Counted from the stretch's first letter, positions 1 through 11,100 are shown. The stretch: 64,000 nt of DNA from JBLIRR01 sp049472395 (GCA_049472395.1 JBLIRR010000005.1:171735-235734); one strand, 5' to 3'. Numbers and translations: made by a program. Notes: generated by a model not told the origin, from the letters alone.

Positions 1-67
1 TATTCATTTATTTTAATATATATTCTGGAGAGCCAAATACAAACACCAACGGAGACCTATTTATCAG

Positions 68-1564
68 ATGATGTATACTCCACATTTCAGGAACGCAGCC
101 CATCTCGCCCTTTTTCTTCTTATATTTTTTATTTTCATACCAACCCCTCATGCGAGTTCTTATCAGATGGACCTTGATATCCTTACTTTCTATGTACCGG
201 ATAATCCGAGGAGACTGGCTCAAGGAGACAATATTTTTGCTATCCAATGTGATAGAGTCGATTTATATCATCCGGCGAGGATGGTGCAGGGGAATAAAAA
301 TTTTCTCTCATGCACTGTTTCGTATGAAAATGTGTTGAACAGTGACGGGAGTGAGTGGGAAAATATTTTTATAAAGTCAAGGGAGAGCACACTGCAGGGC
401 ATGATACACAATAAATTTGATGGCTTTATCCACAAATTCTCTTTCGGATTTCAGTATGCGTATGATAAAGCAACAGGCAAAGCCGATTATACAGAGGATA
501 ATTTTGAACTTGATTATGGCTCGACCATACGGCGGACACTACTCGCGTGCGGCATTGAAAGCCGCACGTTTTTCTCCTGTGGGGGAGGGATAGAGGAATA
601 TGACAATAGGACAGTCGTTTTCTGGGAAGCAGCATTGAGGAAGCCTTCGATATATGAGATTGGTCTGAGGAATTTTTCAAGAAAGTTTGATCTTGATTTT
701 AACATTGCAAAAGAGGGGGTGGAGGGACGCATTCCCATCAAATATTCTGAGGATGTTCTTGAAATAATGACAAAACTGCATTTCTCAGATAAATTGATGG
801 TGTATGGTGTCATTGACAGAAAGCATGATCAGAGAAGAAAATTAGGGGTGTATGCTTATATGACGCAGCGATGCACGCTCGCATATCTTCGGGCATATGG
901 AAGCTTTGATTATCATCAGGACCTCTACGTCAATGGTGAGGCAAGTGGGCATAACAATGGTGAAGCTGACTATAGCCTGTGGAGTGCGGCGCTTCAATAT
1001 AAGCGCTCCGGAGAAACAACTTATTATTTTGCCATGAAAAGAATCGATTTTTTTTCAGAGAGCGCAGGCCTTGTGGAGACAGAGGAAATTGTGAACTTTT
1101 GGGAGAATCTCCTTGCAGGGAAAAGGTATTTTAATTATAGTATCGGGATTGACTCCACAGCCTATCATATGGGTGTTGAAAGAAAACGAGGGAACATGGT
1201 TACCCTGAGGGGTGGGCTTCAGTATATCGAGATGGAACCGGAAGGGCTTTTTGACAATTGGACACCCTTTCCTTTTACGGGTCTTGGGAGATTAGATGAG
1301 TATGTGAAGGAGTTGTCTTATACCGAAATAACCTTTGGCGTGATTGCGCTCGGTTTTAGTCTCCGGATAAAGAGTGTTGAGGTGACCTATGGTTTTACTC
1401 AATTTATTCCCCTCTCGATGAAAAAAAGAGGAGGGGAGGGGGGTGAGAGCGAAGAGAAGAAGGGGTCAACCCTTGAGTGGGAAGATATCGAGGAGGTATG
1501 GGACTCAATAAAGGATACGCCAGGTGGCACATTCCATGGAGTGGAGGTTATATGGTATTTCTAG
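68..1564 (+). CDS. Probable outer-membrane beta-barrel protein, function unknown
   Basis: The protein has 498 residues. It starts with a hydrophobic signal peptide of about 29 residues (LALFLLIFFIFIP followed by a cleavage-like HASS) and continues with long stretches of alternating polar and aromatic residues, as in beta-barrel strands. It ends in WYF, a terminal aromatic that is common in outer-membrane proteins. The start is one of two adjacent ATGs, with a GGAG about a dozen bases upstream. I do not recognise a family. A lysine/glutamate/glycine-rich insert near residues 455-475 looks like an exposed loop. The gene stands alone and faces the large lipoprotein gene across a strong bidirectional terminator. 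An envelope location is a good inference; a transport or structural role is not shown. Confidence 0.7.
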   Translation: MMYTPHFRNAAHLALFLLIFFIFIPTPHASSYQMDLDILTFYVPDNPRRLAQGDNIFAIQCDRVDLYHPARMVQGNKNFLSCTVSYENVLNSDGSEWENIFIKSRESTLQGMIHNKFDGFIHKFSFGFQYAYDKATGKADYTEDNFELDYGSTIRRTLLACGIESRTFFSCGGGIEEYDNRTVVFWEAALRKPSIYEIGLRNFSRKFDLDFNIAKEGVEGRIPIKYSEDVLEIMTKLHFSDKLMVYGVIDRKHDQRRKLGVYAYMTQRCTLAYLRAYGSFDYHQDLYVNGEASGHNNGEADYSLWSAALQYKRSGETTYYFAMKRIDFFSESAGLVETEEIVNFWENLLAGKRYFNYSIGIDSTAYHMGVERKRGNMVTLRGGLQYIEMEPEGLFDNWTPFPFTGLGRLDEYVKELSYTEITFGVIALGFSLRIKSVEVTYGFTQFIPLSMKKRGGEGGESEEKKGSTLEWEDIEEVWDSIKDTPGGTFHGVEVIWYF

Positions 1565-1623
1565 CTTACTTTATTTTATCCGGTATTGAGCATTCTGTAG
1601 CCAGCTTCGCCAGGCTCTTATAA

Positions 1624-1657
1624 AGAAAAAGGGTGGCCCGAAGGCCACCCTTTTATT
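1624..1657. terminator. Bidirectional rho-independent terminator
   Basis: A perfect stem (AAAAGGGTGGCC / GGCCACCCTTTT, loop CGAA-like) lies at 1627-1654, with A-rich sequence on the left and T-rich on the right, so it can act on both strands. It sits between the converging genes ending at 1564 (+) and 1681 (-). Confidence 0.92.
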
Positions 1658-1680
1658 CTCCCCTCTTCTCCCTTCACTCA

Positions 1681-4600
1681 TCAAGGCTCGGTAAGGACAT
1701 ATATCCTCATATCATCCTCAGCATCAACCGAGTAAAGTGTGTTATTAAGATATACATTGGTCCAACCCTGTGTTAAATATTCCATAACAATAGAACCATT
1801 GGCAGGATCGACTTTCTCTTCTGCTTCATCAAACCATAGATACCCGCCGCCGTAAAATATCTGCCAGCTAATATCATCAAGCCCAAAGAAGAGAGAAGAA
1901 GGTATCGAACTGTCGGAAGTCGTAAACCTCACGATACCCGTATTCCCCCCCTCTACAGTAACTTCAACATAAAGGTATGATGCTCCATTACTTGCAATGC
2001 CGTATACCTGATATATACCAGAACTTGCAGGTATCTGTTGCGCTGATTGAGAATTTGCAAGGTCAACCTGAAAGACACCATAGTTCGTTGCACCGCCTGC
2101 GTCTGCATAATAACCTGTTGCCCACAGGGCCCCGTTGTGCCATGTCATATCATTTATCCAGACTATGCCATTGGGCTGTGAGTTGAGGCTTAAAACATAC
2201 GTAGTAGTTATACCGCCTGTACTGGGATTGATTATCCAAATTTTTGCACCGGAGGATCCCCAGTCATCCTGTTTATAAAGATAGATTGAGGTCCCATCCG
2301 ACGCAACCGACTGATTAACGCCAGGCCAGGTATCAGGATGGAGCACAACAGTGCTCTCAAGATAGACAATACCATCGAATTCAGGGATGCCTTGCGGAAG
2401 CGGAAAAATCCCATTTAACGTATTGTCGGGAAGATCACTTGTGATAGCGACGTTACACTCAACCTCTTGATCATCCGATGTACCGATGACACCATCAGGT
2501 CCGGCATAGACATGGATAGGCTCATTTGCGGCCTGAGATGCGGCTGTATCAAGTGTCAAATCATACGCCAAGGTCGGAAGGTCAGTTCTATTGAGCGGAT
2601 TTGTAAAGAAATTCGTGAGATTCCCTGTGACGGTAAATCGTACCTCATCGGGATCGGTTGTTGTTTCGGAATAGAATGTCACGGTATCTGTGCCATTCGT
2701 GATGTATTCTTTCTCGACATTGCTCACCACTTCTTCGGTATACGTCACCTGACCAGCGAGGACTATCTGGACTGCATTAAGAGCGTTTCTTATATTTTCA
2801 TCATCCTCGGCCAAAAAGTCATAAGAACCGCCACAGTCGCAAAGCTCGTATGCATCATAATCACTATGAAGCCTGAGACCATTATCAGTCACGGTGTTTT
2901 GAGGCACTAAGATTTGGCATTCGTTGCTTTGGATATCGGTAAAGCCGGCTTCAATATATCCCCACTCGTTGAAGATGAAGGTATATGCGAGTTCAGCCTT
3001 GTCTGCTGCATCTTGAAAGGCTGTAAGAGCTCTTTCCATCCGCGTCGCTCCATCAGATTTCAAGGTAAAAAAGGTGGAATTATTGATCTGGCTGAGTGGG
3101 TCATACTCGATTATGTCATAATCCACATCAAGATTGTATGCTGTGATAAAGTTCATGACCCCTTTAAGGATGCAGAGCATTCCATCAAGGGCATAAAACT
3201 CTCCGTCGTCAAGAATGGTGTTTTGTGTTTCTGCCCCGCCTGTCATGGCCGGTGTAATAGTGAACTCATAGGGAGGATCAGATCCTTCAACTGCTCTCAA
3301 TTTGGGGATCATACTGTTAATAGTCGGGAGGAAAGCTGAATTTATGAGTGATTGCATATCGGAAATCGTCGGTGGTCCTTCAGCCAATGACCTTGCGGCT
3401 CTCCTTAGTCTGCTCAAGGGCGATCTTTTGTTTTTAGGGAACTTGTGTAGCAAAGAGGCAAGCTCATCTTTCATTATTGATTGATTATTATCATTCTGGA
3501 GAGTTGCAGGTACTTTGCTGCGCGGCCTTTTTACCACAGCCCTTGCCTGAGAAGTCTCGCCGACTGACATCGTCATGCCTTGGGGGGCACTGAGTGATAA
3601 AGAAGCTCCAAACAAGGTTTGCCCTCCGATAGTTGCCGAAAAACTGTCTGTTGACCATGCGGTTATTTCAGCCTCATTATCGCAGTATATCATAATATTA
3701 GTTCCTGACACAGTAATATCAATCTCGCTAAAGGGTGATGTATAGATCACATAATAATCATAACCGGAGAAACTTGTAGCAGGAGATTGTGAGCTGCTCA
3801 GTTTTGTATAGCCGTTGGCATTAGGATCAAGTGCATCGCTATCGCACAGGAGGGTGCTGCCTCCCCATACCTCATAGGTTGAATCCAGTATTCCATAGAT
3901 GACATTGTCAATGGTTGGTTTATAGGTTTCGTAAGCGTCAAAGAAGTTAGCAATATCGGAATTATTAAGGAGCATAATGCCCTCTGTAATGGCGAGGCCG
4001 AAGTTGGCATCCTTGTTTGTGGGATTCAGGTCAAAGGCTGCCTGGAATTTTACTTTTGCTCCGGGTATATTCTGTGCCTCCAGAAGTGCCTTTGCCTCTG
4101 CAATGAGCGTGGAAACATCGGGTAAAGCCCCGGCAGGAGTGGTTGCACTTTGCGCAGTACTTTTTACAGATTCATTTCCTGCATTATCATACGCCGATAT
4201 TTGATAGCTATAGGTCGTTTCCGGTGTAAGACTTGTGTCCTCACAGCTTGTCCCCGTCGTAATATCTGCAACCTGGTCTCCGTCACGGTAAACGTAGTAT
4301 CCCGCGACGCCGCTATCATTATCAGTTGAAGCGGTCCATGAAATGGTTATCTGTGTCGCACTGTCAGCAGTAGCCGTTACGTTAGAAGGAGTTGAGGGTG
4401 CGGTAGTATCCGTGGCCTCCGGCGTAGTAGCGCTCGTTATTGTGATATCAGAAAGATTCGCTTTAAGGTCAAAGGCTTTGATCCAGTAATTATAGGTTGT
4501 ATTTCCCATAAGACTGGTGTCACTATAGCTTGTGGCATCGCTATCAAGCATAACGATTACATTAATGCCCCTATAGATAAAATAGCCCGCAAGATCAGTA

Positions 4601-6084
4601 TCTGCCGGGGCAGTCCATGTGAGATCTATCTGGCTATAGGAGGAAGCGGTCGCGCTGAAATTTGTCGGTGCAGCAGGAGGAGTTGCATCAACAGTAAGAG
4701 GAGCAGCACCTGTCACTGCACTTGCAACATTACTCGCATTAGAAACATTTCCGGCGGCATCCACTGCTTTGACTATATAATAATAAGTCGTTTGAGCTGT
4801 AAGGTTAAAATGGATAAAGGGTTGTCCCATGACTTTCGCAACAATCGTTGGATTTGTCCCTTGATCATCCTGGCAGGAGTATATTTTGTAACTCACTATG
4901 CCACGATCATCTGAAAATTCGCTCCATGTCAGTTCTATCTCGTTGAAACCGAGAGCTTGGGCAGAAACGCTGCCGGCAGTTGGTGCACCGGTGTCGGTTA
5001 TAGTGGCTATTGTGATAGTGTTTGAGGCAGCACTCATCTCGGAGGCATTCCCTGCTCCGTCATATGCTTTTAAAGTATAAGAATAACTTCCGCCAGCCTC
5101 AAGGCCAGGGATAATAAAGCTTGTTGAGGTTGCTGATCCTTTCTCTGTCCCATTCTGGTATATGATATAATAGGCTATGTCACTAGCTGCCTGACCATCT
5201 GAAAGGGACCAGGTAATAAGTATCTGAGTATTGCTCACCTGGAGTGCCACGGGAGCATTTGGTTGCGCTGGTGGTGTGGTGTCTGTCTCGTCGATGGTAT
5301 CGGTATCAATTGTGATGGTTGTTGCACCCCCGCTTGATTCCAAATCAGTCTCCAGGGTTGAACCCTCATCGACAACTATATTGAGGTTCCCTGATTCCTC
5401 GCTCGTTCCGATATCAGTCTCTTCAAGAATTCTATCAAATCCTGTTCCATCTGCATTTATGGGTGTTTCCATTGGATCAAAATCTTCAACCTCGACCGTA
5501 TTTCCGTCCGCGTCTTTGAGCCCTTCGGTGCTTGCCGCAATTGCAGTGAGGAGGCTTTTCATTACATCCATGATGACGGATTTTATAAAGTCTATCTCAG
5601 CTTGGGTAGGCAGTGAGAAAGTGGCTGTGTCATCGTAGAAATCCTGATCAAGGTCTCTGGTGGGGTATTTTGTTCTGAACCATGCCCTGATAATAGGATC
5701 TGTAAGGGGGTGAACATTTGCAGTCCCATTTCTTGATGCATAGCTGTACATTATACCCGTTGTGGGATCTTGGACTCTTATCAGTACGGGCACTGTCAAT
5801 CCGTGTGCTGTTATATCCACATTGACATATTTCCCATCCGTATCAGTGATATCAGTGTAACGATTTCCCTCTCCATCTCGAAAGGTCACAAATGTTCTTT
5901 GCAGCGGTGCACCCGATGCGACTAAACCAGAAAGCTTTACAGTCTCGGTAATTGCTCCCTGGTTATTCTCATCATCTCCATCTGAACCTATACAGGAACA
6001 TAAGAAGAAAGCCATTACTATGAGTATAATAATACACCCTGCTCCCTTAAAAATTTTTTGCCATCCTTTCTGTGTCTCTTTCAT
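1681..6084 (-). CDS. Large lipoprotein with four fibronectin type III domains
   Basis: The protein has 1467 residues. The N-terminus has a membrane segment and a lipobox (FFLCSC, lipidated Cys about residue 31), so it should be anchored in the inner or outer membrane. A carboxypeptidase-regulatory-like beta domain (about 45-110) is followed by an acidic linker. Four FN3 domains lie at about 270-360, 362-455, 465-555 and 560-650, recognisable from the repeated TPPxxP starts, LTW/ISW strands and YYVYRDG-type strands. A short TPR-like pair follows (about 665-710). A long unrecognised region and a C-terminal propeller-like part (about 1290-1467, with repeated IWI/YLW strands) end the protein. It probably acts in adhesion or as a surface scaffold. 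The TPR and propeller parts suggest protein-protein binding. The exact ligand is unknown. Confidence 0.82.
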   Translation of the reverse strand: MKETQKGWQKIFKGAGCIIILIVMAFFLCSCIGSDGDDENNQGAITETVKLSGLVASGAPLQRTFVTFRDGEGNRYTDITDTDGKYVNVDITAHGLTVPVLIRVQDPTTGIMYSYASRNGTANVHPLTDPIIRAWFRTKYPTRDLDQDFYDDTATFSLPTQAEIDFIKSVIMDVMKSLLTAIAASTEGLKDADGNTVEVEDFDPMETPINADGTGFDRILEETDIGTSEESGNLNIVVDEGSTLETDLESSGGATTITIDTDTIDETDTTPPAQPNAPVALQVSNTQILITWSLSDGQAASDIAYYIIYQNGTEKGSATSTSFIIPGLEAGGSYSYTLKAYDGAGNASEMSAASNTITIATITDTGAPTAGSVSAQALGFNEIELTWSEFSDDRGIVSYKIYSCQDDQGTNPTIVAKVMGQPFIHFNLTAQTTYYYIVKAVDAAGNVSNASNVASAVTGAAPLTVDATPPAAPTNFSATASSYSQIDLTWTAPADTDLAGYFIYRGINVIVMLDSDATSYSDTSLMGNTTYNYWIKAFDLKANLSDITITSATTPEATDTTAPSTPSNVTATADSATQITISWTASTDNDSGVAGYYVYRDGDQVADITTGTSCEDTSLTPETTYSYQISAYDNAGNESVKSTAQSATTPAGALPDVSTLIAEAKALLEAQNIPGAKVKFQAAFDLNPTNKDANFGLAITEGIMLLNNSDIANFFDAYETYKPTIDNVIYGILDSTYEVWGGSTLLCDSDALDPNANGYTKLSSSQSPATSFSGYDYYVIYTSPFSEIDITVSGTNIMIYCDNEAEITAWSTDSFSATIGGQTLFGASLSLSAPQGMTMSVGETSQARAVVKRPRSKVPATLQNDNNQSIMKDELASLLHKFPKNKRSPLSRLRRAARSLAEGPPTISDMQSLINSAFLPTINSMIPKLRAVEGSDPPYEFTITPAMTGGAETQNTILDDGEFYALDGMLCILKGVMNFITAYNLDVDYDIIEYDPLSQINNSTFFTLKSDGATRMERALTAFQDAADKAELAYTFIFNEWGYIEAGFTDIQSNECQILVPQNTVTDNGLRLHSDYDAYELCDCGGSYDFLAEDDENIRNALNAVQIVLAGQVTYTEEVVSNVEKEYITNGTDTVTFYSETTTDPDEVRFTVTGNLTNFFTNPLNRTDLPTLAYDLTLDTAASQAANEPIHVYAGPDGVIGTSDDQEVECNVAITSDLPDNTLNGIFPLPQGIPEFDGIVYLESTVVLHPDTWPGVNQSVASDGTSIYLYKQDDWGSSGAKIWIINPSTGGITTTYVLSLNSQPNGIVWINDMTWHNGALWATGYYADAGGATNYGVFQVDLANSQSAQQIPASSGIYQVYGIASNGASYLYVEVTVEGGNTGIVRFTTSDSSIPSSLFFGLDDISWQIFYGGGYLWFDEAEEKVDPANGSIVMEYLTQGWTNVYLNNTLYSVDAEDDMRIYVLTEP

Positions 6085-6308
6085 ACTTACTCTCCTTATC
6101 TGTGGGTTTTTAACTCTTTTCTATAATATTCTCCTTATTCCTATTATTTAGAAGATATATATAGAAAATATAAGTAAATATAATTGTGTGATAAAATTTA
6201 TTATACCCTCACCATTATTCTTCTATCGTCATCTATAATTTTTTCTTTGGATACTCCGATAAAATAATTAGTCATTCGTGGGAGAATAATTTAAGAAAGG
6301 GGAAGTAG
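6085..6308. other. Divergent intergenic region, AT-rich
   Basis: These 224 bases separate the diverging lipoprotein and FadL-like genes and must hold both promoters. They are very AT-rich, with several TATAAT-like hexamers, but no single promoter stands out. No RNA gene or ORF is seen. Confidence 0.4.
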
Positions 6309-7637
6309 GTGACTTCAGAAACAAGGATACGATATGGTATTATGTGGGCGGCAATCATTCTTTGCCAGCTTCTTTCTCCTTATTCCCATGCTGATCCTTA
6401 TCATTACGTGAATATGCTCGTGAGTGAGAGATCATCGGGATTGGGGGGTGCGTATACTGCTATCGCAGATGATCCCGCGGGACTTTATTACAATCCTGCG
6501 GGTATTGTCTATTCATATGGCACAAAGCTCTCTGCGAGTATGAATACGTATTACAAAGAGCAAAAACATTATGATAACGTATTGGGAGATAATGGATGGG
6601 ATAGGACGTGTTCTGCGCTCCTTCCCAACTTTTTTGGGATCGTGCAACCGTTTTCCCAAGGAAGGGTGGGCTTCTCCTATGCGGTCGCAGATGCCATGAT
6701 TGAGGATCAGGATCAACAATTTGCCGATCTTGAGCTAAACCTTATAAGCGGTATTGATCCCAATCGAAAAGTTCTCAGTGACTGCGTGCTCAATTATAAT
6801 AATGAGGATCACACCTACAATGTCGGCCCCTCATATGCCTGGAAGATAAACAAGTCCTTCTCTTTGGGTACTACCCTCTATATCCATCACAGGAAAAATC
6901 AGTGGATATTGAATCAGGTTTTTAATTTTCAAGAGGGGGATAACCGGCATCTTCAGCAAACGACCTATTATGAAATAAAGGAGTGGGGGATAAAACCACT
7001 TGTAGGCTGTATATGGTCACCTGAGAGGGGTAAAATGTCAGTTGGCCTCACGCTTTCTCATACCTTTATCTTTGATTCCATGGAGAGACAACAACAGAGC
7101 ACCTGTGGTTCAGATAACATAGAGACATGGACTTCGAAAGAACTTCGTGATCCCAATGATCCCCAGTACTATCCTTACAGTACGAATATACTATCGGTTT
7201 CAGAAAAGAAAGAATATCCCTATATTATAACACTCGGGGCTGCGTATTTTCCCAACCATTCTCTTCTTTTCTCAGGGGATATCGCATATTACACCGCTAC
7301 AGACGGATCGGTTATGCACAAAAGAAGGAGGGCGGTGACTAATTTTTCTTTTGGTACAGAGTATTATTGGAAAGAATCTATAGCCCTGCGGGTAGGGGCA
7401 TTTACTGATTTTGCCAATACCTATGAAATTGAGAGGGGGAAGGAAAATCAAAGTGAACATATTAATATGTATGGAGGAAGTATGAATATAAGCTATCTTG
7501 CGAGGAGAACGAGCCTGACGGTAGGTATAGTGTATAAATATGGTTCAGGAGAAGCGCAAGTCCAAGGGGGATATAATGTGCAAAAGGTCACAACTTCCTC
7601 TATCATGGGATATGTGGGATCATCCTACTCTTTCTAA
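6309..7637 (+). CDS. FadL/OmpP1-type outer-membrane transport protein
   Basis: The protein has 442 residues. After a signal peptide ending near SHADPYHY comes the family hallmark ERSSGLGGAYTAIADD followed by GLYYNPAG, typical of FadL/TodX and related long-chain fatty acid or hydrocarbon transporters. The rest is alternating beta-strand sequence ending in SSYSF, with a C-terminal Phe. It should form an outer-membrane barrel for hydrophobic substrates. GTG at 6309 follows a purine-rich GGGGAAG; an ATG at 6342 would also leave a complete signal peptide, so the start is uncertain by 11 codons. No fatty-acid genes are adjacent, so the substrate is open. It could equally be one of the broad OmpP1-like proteins with unknown cargo. 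Confidence 0.82.
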   Translation: MTSETRIRYGIMWAAIILCQLLSPYSHADPYHYVNMLVSERSSGLGGAYTAIADDPAGLYYNPAGIVYSYGTKLSASMNTYYKEQKHYDNVLGDNGWDRTCSALLPNFFGIVQPFSQGRVGFSYAVADAMIEDQDQQFADLELNLISGIDPNRKVLSDCVLNYNNEDHTYNVGPSYAWKINKSFSLGTTLYIHHRKNQWILNQVFNFQEGDNRHLQQTTYYEIKEWGIKPLVGCIWSPERGKMSVGLTLSHTFIFDSMERQQQSTCGSDNIETWTSKELRDPNDPQYYPYSTNILSVSEKKEYPYIITLGAAYFPNHSLLFSGDIAYYTATDGSVMHKRRRAVTNFSFGTEYYWKESIALRVGAFTDFANTYEIERGKENQSEHINMYGGSMNISYLARRTSLTVGIVYKYGSGEAQVQGGYNVQKVTTSSIMGYVGSSYSF

Positions 7638-7669
7638 TGCATATAGAATCTATTTTCTAAGGGCAAAGT

Positions 7670-7700
7670 AAAATTCTGATTGCCCAGATCGGAGAATTTT
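7670..7700. repeat. Small hairpin downstream of the FadL-like gene
   Basis: AAAATTCT (7670-7677) is complementary to AGAATTTT (7693-7700) around a 15-base loop. A very similar 20-mer, with 2 differences, occurs at 44921-44940 at the end of clpB, so this may be a dispersed motif that works as a weak terminator. The stem is AT-rich, so termination is only a possibility. Confidence 0.4.
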
Positions 7701-7701
7701 T

Positions 7702-7717
7702 GACAGGATAACAGGAT
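7702..7717 (+). repeat. Half-site of the GACAGGATAACAGGAT repeat
   Basis: This 16-mer is identical to both arms (direct and inverted) of the hairpin at 26410-26468. Here it occurs once without its partner, followed by diverged sequence. It belongs to a short dispersed intergenic repeat family. Confidence 0.7.
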
Positions 7718-7820
7718 ATTCAAGATATAACTACAGAACTCCTGATCTGTATATTTATTTTCAGTACGTTACAAGGCTATGTCTGGATTATTGAGTGATA
7801 CTCATTTATAAGATGAAATC

Positions 7821-7838
7821 TTTCATGCGATTGCCCTG
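7821..7838 (+). repeat. Dispersed 18-mer TTTCATGCGATTGCCCTG, copy 1
   Basis: The same 18-mer lies inverted at 26311-26328 (exact) and direct at 16293-16310 (one mismatch). All three copies are intergenic. It sits immediately left of the 248 bp inverted repeat. Confidence 0.7.
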
Positions 7839-7845
7839 CTAATTT

Positions 7846-8093
7846 CAGCAATTCTAATTATGGCCAATTGTTTTATTGGCAAGGGATTTCTGCTATTCGT
7901 TTCGCTCAACGCTCAGCTTTTAAGAACCTCTAAGCTCGCTCCGCGAAATTGCAAAAACTCGCTTCGCTCAGACAGTTGCAATTTTTTATCGCTCCGCGTC
8001 GTTAAGAGGTTCTATAAAAGACCTCGCTACACCACTCAACAAATAGCAGAAATCCCTTATACTTTTGGGAGTGCGCCATAATGAGAATTGCTG
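7846..8093. repeat. 248 bp nested inverted-repeat element (MITE- or REP-like)
   Basis: Nested arms pair over the whole length. 7846-7864 pairs with 8075-8093 (18 of 19), 7881-7897 with 8042-8058 (17 of 17), and AGAACCTCT at 7924-7932 with its complement at about 8005-8013. The centre carries several GCTCGCTCCGCG / CTCGCTTCGCTC-type runs that can fold into small hairpins. An open frame at 7860-8081 runs through it, but its translation has no protein character and follows the repeats, so I treat the stretch as non-coding. The outer 12 bases CAGCAATTCTAA are shared exactly with the hairpin at 20708-20758. No transposase is nearby, so a non-autonomous element is the likeliest reading. Confidence 0.72.
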
Positions 8094-8177
8094 TGCTAAT
8101 TTGAGCTTGCTTTAGTACAATTTTTATTATATATTATAATTTTGTAAAAGTTTCTCTCCGGATAAAGAGGGGTTCCT

Positions 8178-11100
8178 ATGGATCAAAAGAAAAATAGCCT
8201 GAAAGGTAAGAATATATCTCACCACCGAGAACAAGGAACATGGTTCCCTATAGTTGGCATCGGCACCTCATCCGGGGGATTGGGAGCTCTTGAAGTCTTC
8301 TTTTCAAAGATGCCGCCGGACAGCGGTATGGCTTTTGTTATCATACAGCATCCAACCCCGGATCAGAAAAGCTCTATGAGCACAATTCTTAAGAAATATA
8401 CCGCAATGAAAATATTGGAAGCGGCTGAGGGGATGAAGATTGATGTAAATTGCGTATATTTTAATCCACCAGGCAAGGACATGGTTATTAAGAATCGTAT
8501 ATTTTCCCTGAGAGGGCCGGTAAAGAAAAAGGACGTCACACTTTCCATTAATTGCTTTTTTCGTTCTCTCTCTGAAGAGGAGGGTGATAAGTCCATCTGC
8601 ATTATTCTTTCAGGGAACACTATTGACGCGACATCGGGGCTTAAAGCAGTTAAGGACGCAGGTGGGATAGTCATTGTACAGGAAGAAGATGAGGCTGGCA
8701 ATTCCATGATGCCCAAAAGAGCGATAAATACCGGATGTGCAGACTATATTGTGCCTGTGGAAAAAATGCCGGATGAACTCATAAACTATGTCGCGCACTC
8801 CTATATTGCAGAAGATCCTTTAACAGTTAAAACTGATAGGGAAGACATTGAGGATGGCTTGAGGAAAATAATTACTGAGATTCATTCAAAAACCGGACAT
8901 GATTATTCTGATTACAAAAAAAATACCCTTCTTCGCAGAATAGAGCGGCGTATGGCTATTTGTAAAATTAATAAGATAGAAGATTACGTTGAGTATTTAT
9001 ACCAAAGCCCTGCTGAGGTAAATATTCTCTTTGAAGATTTTCTCCTTGGAGTGACTAATTTTTTCAGGGATAAGGAGGCCTTTGAGGTTCTTAGAGTGAA
9101 AGTGCTTCCTGATTTATTAAAAAAAAGGAGGATTGGTTCTCCTGTGCGTATTTGGGTCCCAGGGTGCGGCACGGGTGAGGAAGCCTATTCAATAGCCATG
9201 CTTCTTAAAGAAATTATGAAGCATTATAAGAAGAAACCAAAGATTCAAATATTTGCCACTGATTTAAATGCAAAATCCATCCAGCATGCTCGCTTGGCTC
9301 TTTATCCCGCCAGTATTGCCGCTGATGTATCTCCGGAGCGGTTAACCCGATTTTTCATAAGAGATGGTAACACCTATAGAGCCAAAAAAGAGATTCGTGA
9401 AATGATACTCTTCGCGGTTCAATGCGTGATTCACCATCCTCCGTTTTCGCGACTCGATATGATAAGTTGCAGAAATTTATTGATGTATTTAGATCCTGAC
9501 CTTCAAAAGAAGCTGCTTACTCTTTTTAAATTCGCGCTGGTTGACAATGGTTTGCTCTTTCTCGGCTCATCAGAATCTCTTGGGGCATGCGACAGCTTTT
9601 TTTCTCCTGTTGATAAGAGATGGAGGATTTTTAAGCTCAAAGAAAAAAATATAGCGGAAACCATATATTGTCACAGCCTGCCTGTTTTTTATGGCCCCTA
9701 TTCACATTTAAAAAATGATGGGAAGACACTGTCAAATAAAGAAGTTGTCTATCGTCTGGCTGAAAAGATGGTCCTTGATAATTATTCTCCGCCATCTGTG
9801 TTAATCAATGATAAATTTGAAATTCTCTATTTTATGGGGCACACTCACAAGTATCTGACACCTCCTACAGGCGAGGCAAGCCTCAATATTATGAAGATGG
9901 TTCGTGGTGGCTTGCAATACAGGTTAGGCGCTATTTTCCGTAAAGCTCTTAAAGAAAAAAAGAGTATTGTCTGTGAAAATATGCATATTGAGCAAAAAAG
10001 TGGAACGAGAATTGTTGATTTAATCGTGAAGCCTCTCATGGATCAAAATGTGCAGCATGGATTAATGCTCGTAGTGTTCAATGAAAAAACATCCTCTGAT
10101 CCAGCAGCTTTAAAGAATAAAAAAATATCTGAGAGCCGAGAGTCTGAAGCTTATATAAAATCCCTTGAGCAGGAACTGCACTATACCAAGGATCATCTCG
10201 AGAGAACAATCGAGGAGTTAGAAACCTCTAACGAAGACCTTATGATGACAAATGAGGAGCTGCAATCCGCAAATGAGGAGATAAGAAGCTCCAACGAAGA
10301 GCTTGAAACATCCAGAGAGGAACTACAATCAACTAATGAAGAATTAAGGGTAGTGAACTGCGAGCTAGAAGAAAAGATAGAGGAATTGTGCCGAGCCAAT
10401 AATGATATGAACAATCTGCTCGCCAGCACTGAAATCGGGACCATCTTCTTGGATGAAAAACTCTGTATTAAGCGTTATACTCCCTGCATAGCTCATATAT
10501 TTCATTTACGAGACTCGGATATTGGTCGTCCCTTAGATGAAATCACCTCAACAATCAAATACGACTATCTCAAACAGGATGCTCAAGAGGTGCTTAAGAC
10601 ATTGACGCATAAGGAAATGGAGCTTGAAAGCGCAGAAGGCATAAGGTATTCCATGCGCATCCTGCCCTATCGGACACAGGAAAATTTTATTAAGGGCATC
10701 GTCATTACCTTTGTTGATATAACCGCGCTTAAACATGCGGAAAAAGCTTTGATAGCGGAAAAGAACAGAGCACAAAAATATCTTGATGTCGCGGGAGCTA
10801 TACTTGTAGTGATTGACGCTGATCAAAAAGTGAGCCTTATAAACCAGAAGGGCGCTGAGGTTTTAGGCTTTGATGAAAAAGAGATTATCGGTAAAAACTG
10901 GTTTGATAATTTTATTCCTGAGAGATTCAGGGATGAGGTTAAGGTCGTTTTTAACAAATTGATGACTGCAGAAATCGAACCGGTAGAGTATTATGAAAAT
11001 CCTGTGTTGACTAAAGATGGAAGGGAGAGGATGATAGCATGGCACAATATTATCCTAAAAGATAGTTCAGGAAATATTATGTGCACACTGAGCTCAGGCG

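Noticed and set aside
2467..3339. Open frames of 141-147 codons opposite the FN3 lipoprotein
   Set aside because: They lie entirely within the strongly supported lipoprotein frame, have no initiation signals and no recognisable domain.
7860..8081. Open frame of 73 codons inside the inverted-repeat element
   Set aside because: Its sequence is dictated by the nested repeats, has no ribosome site and no protein-like composition, and it lies wholly inside the element.
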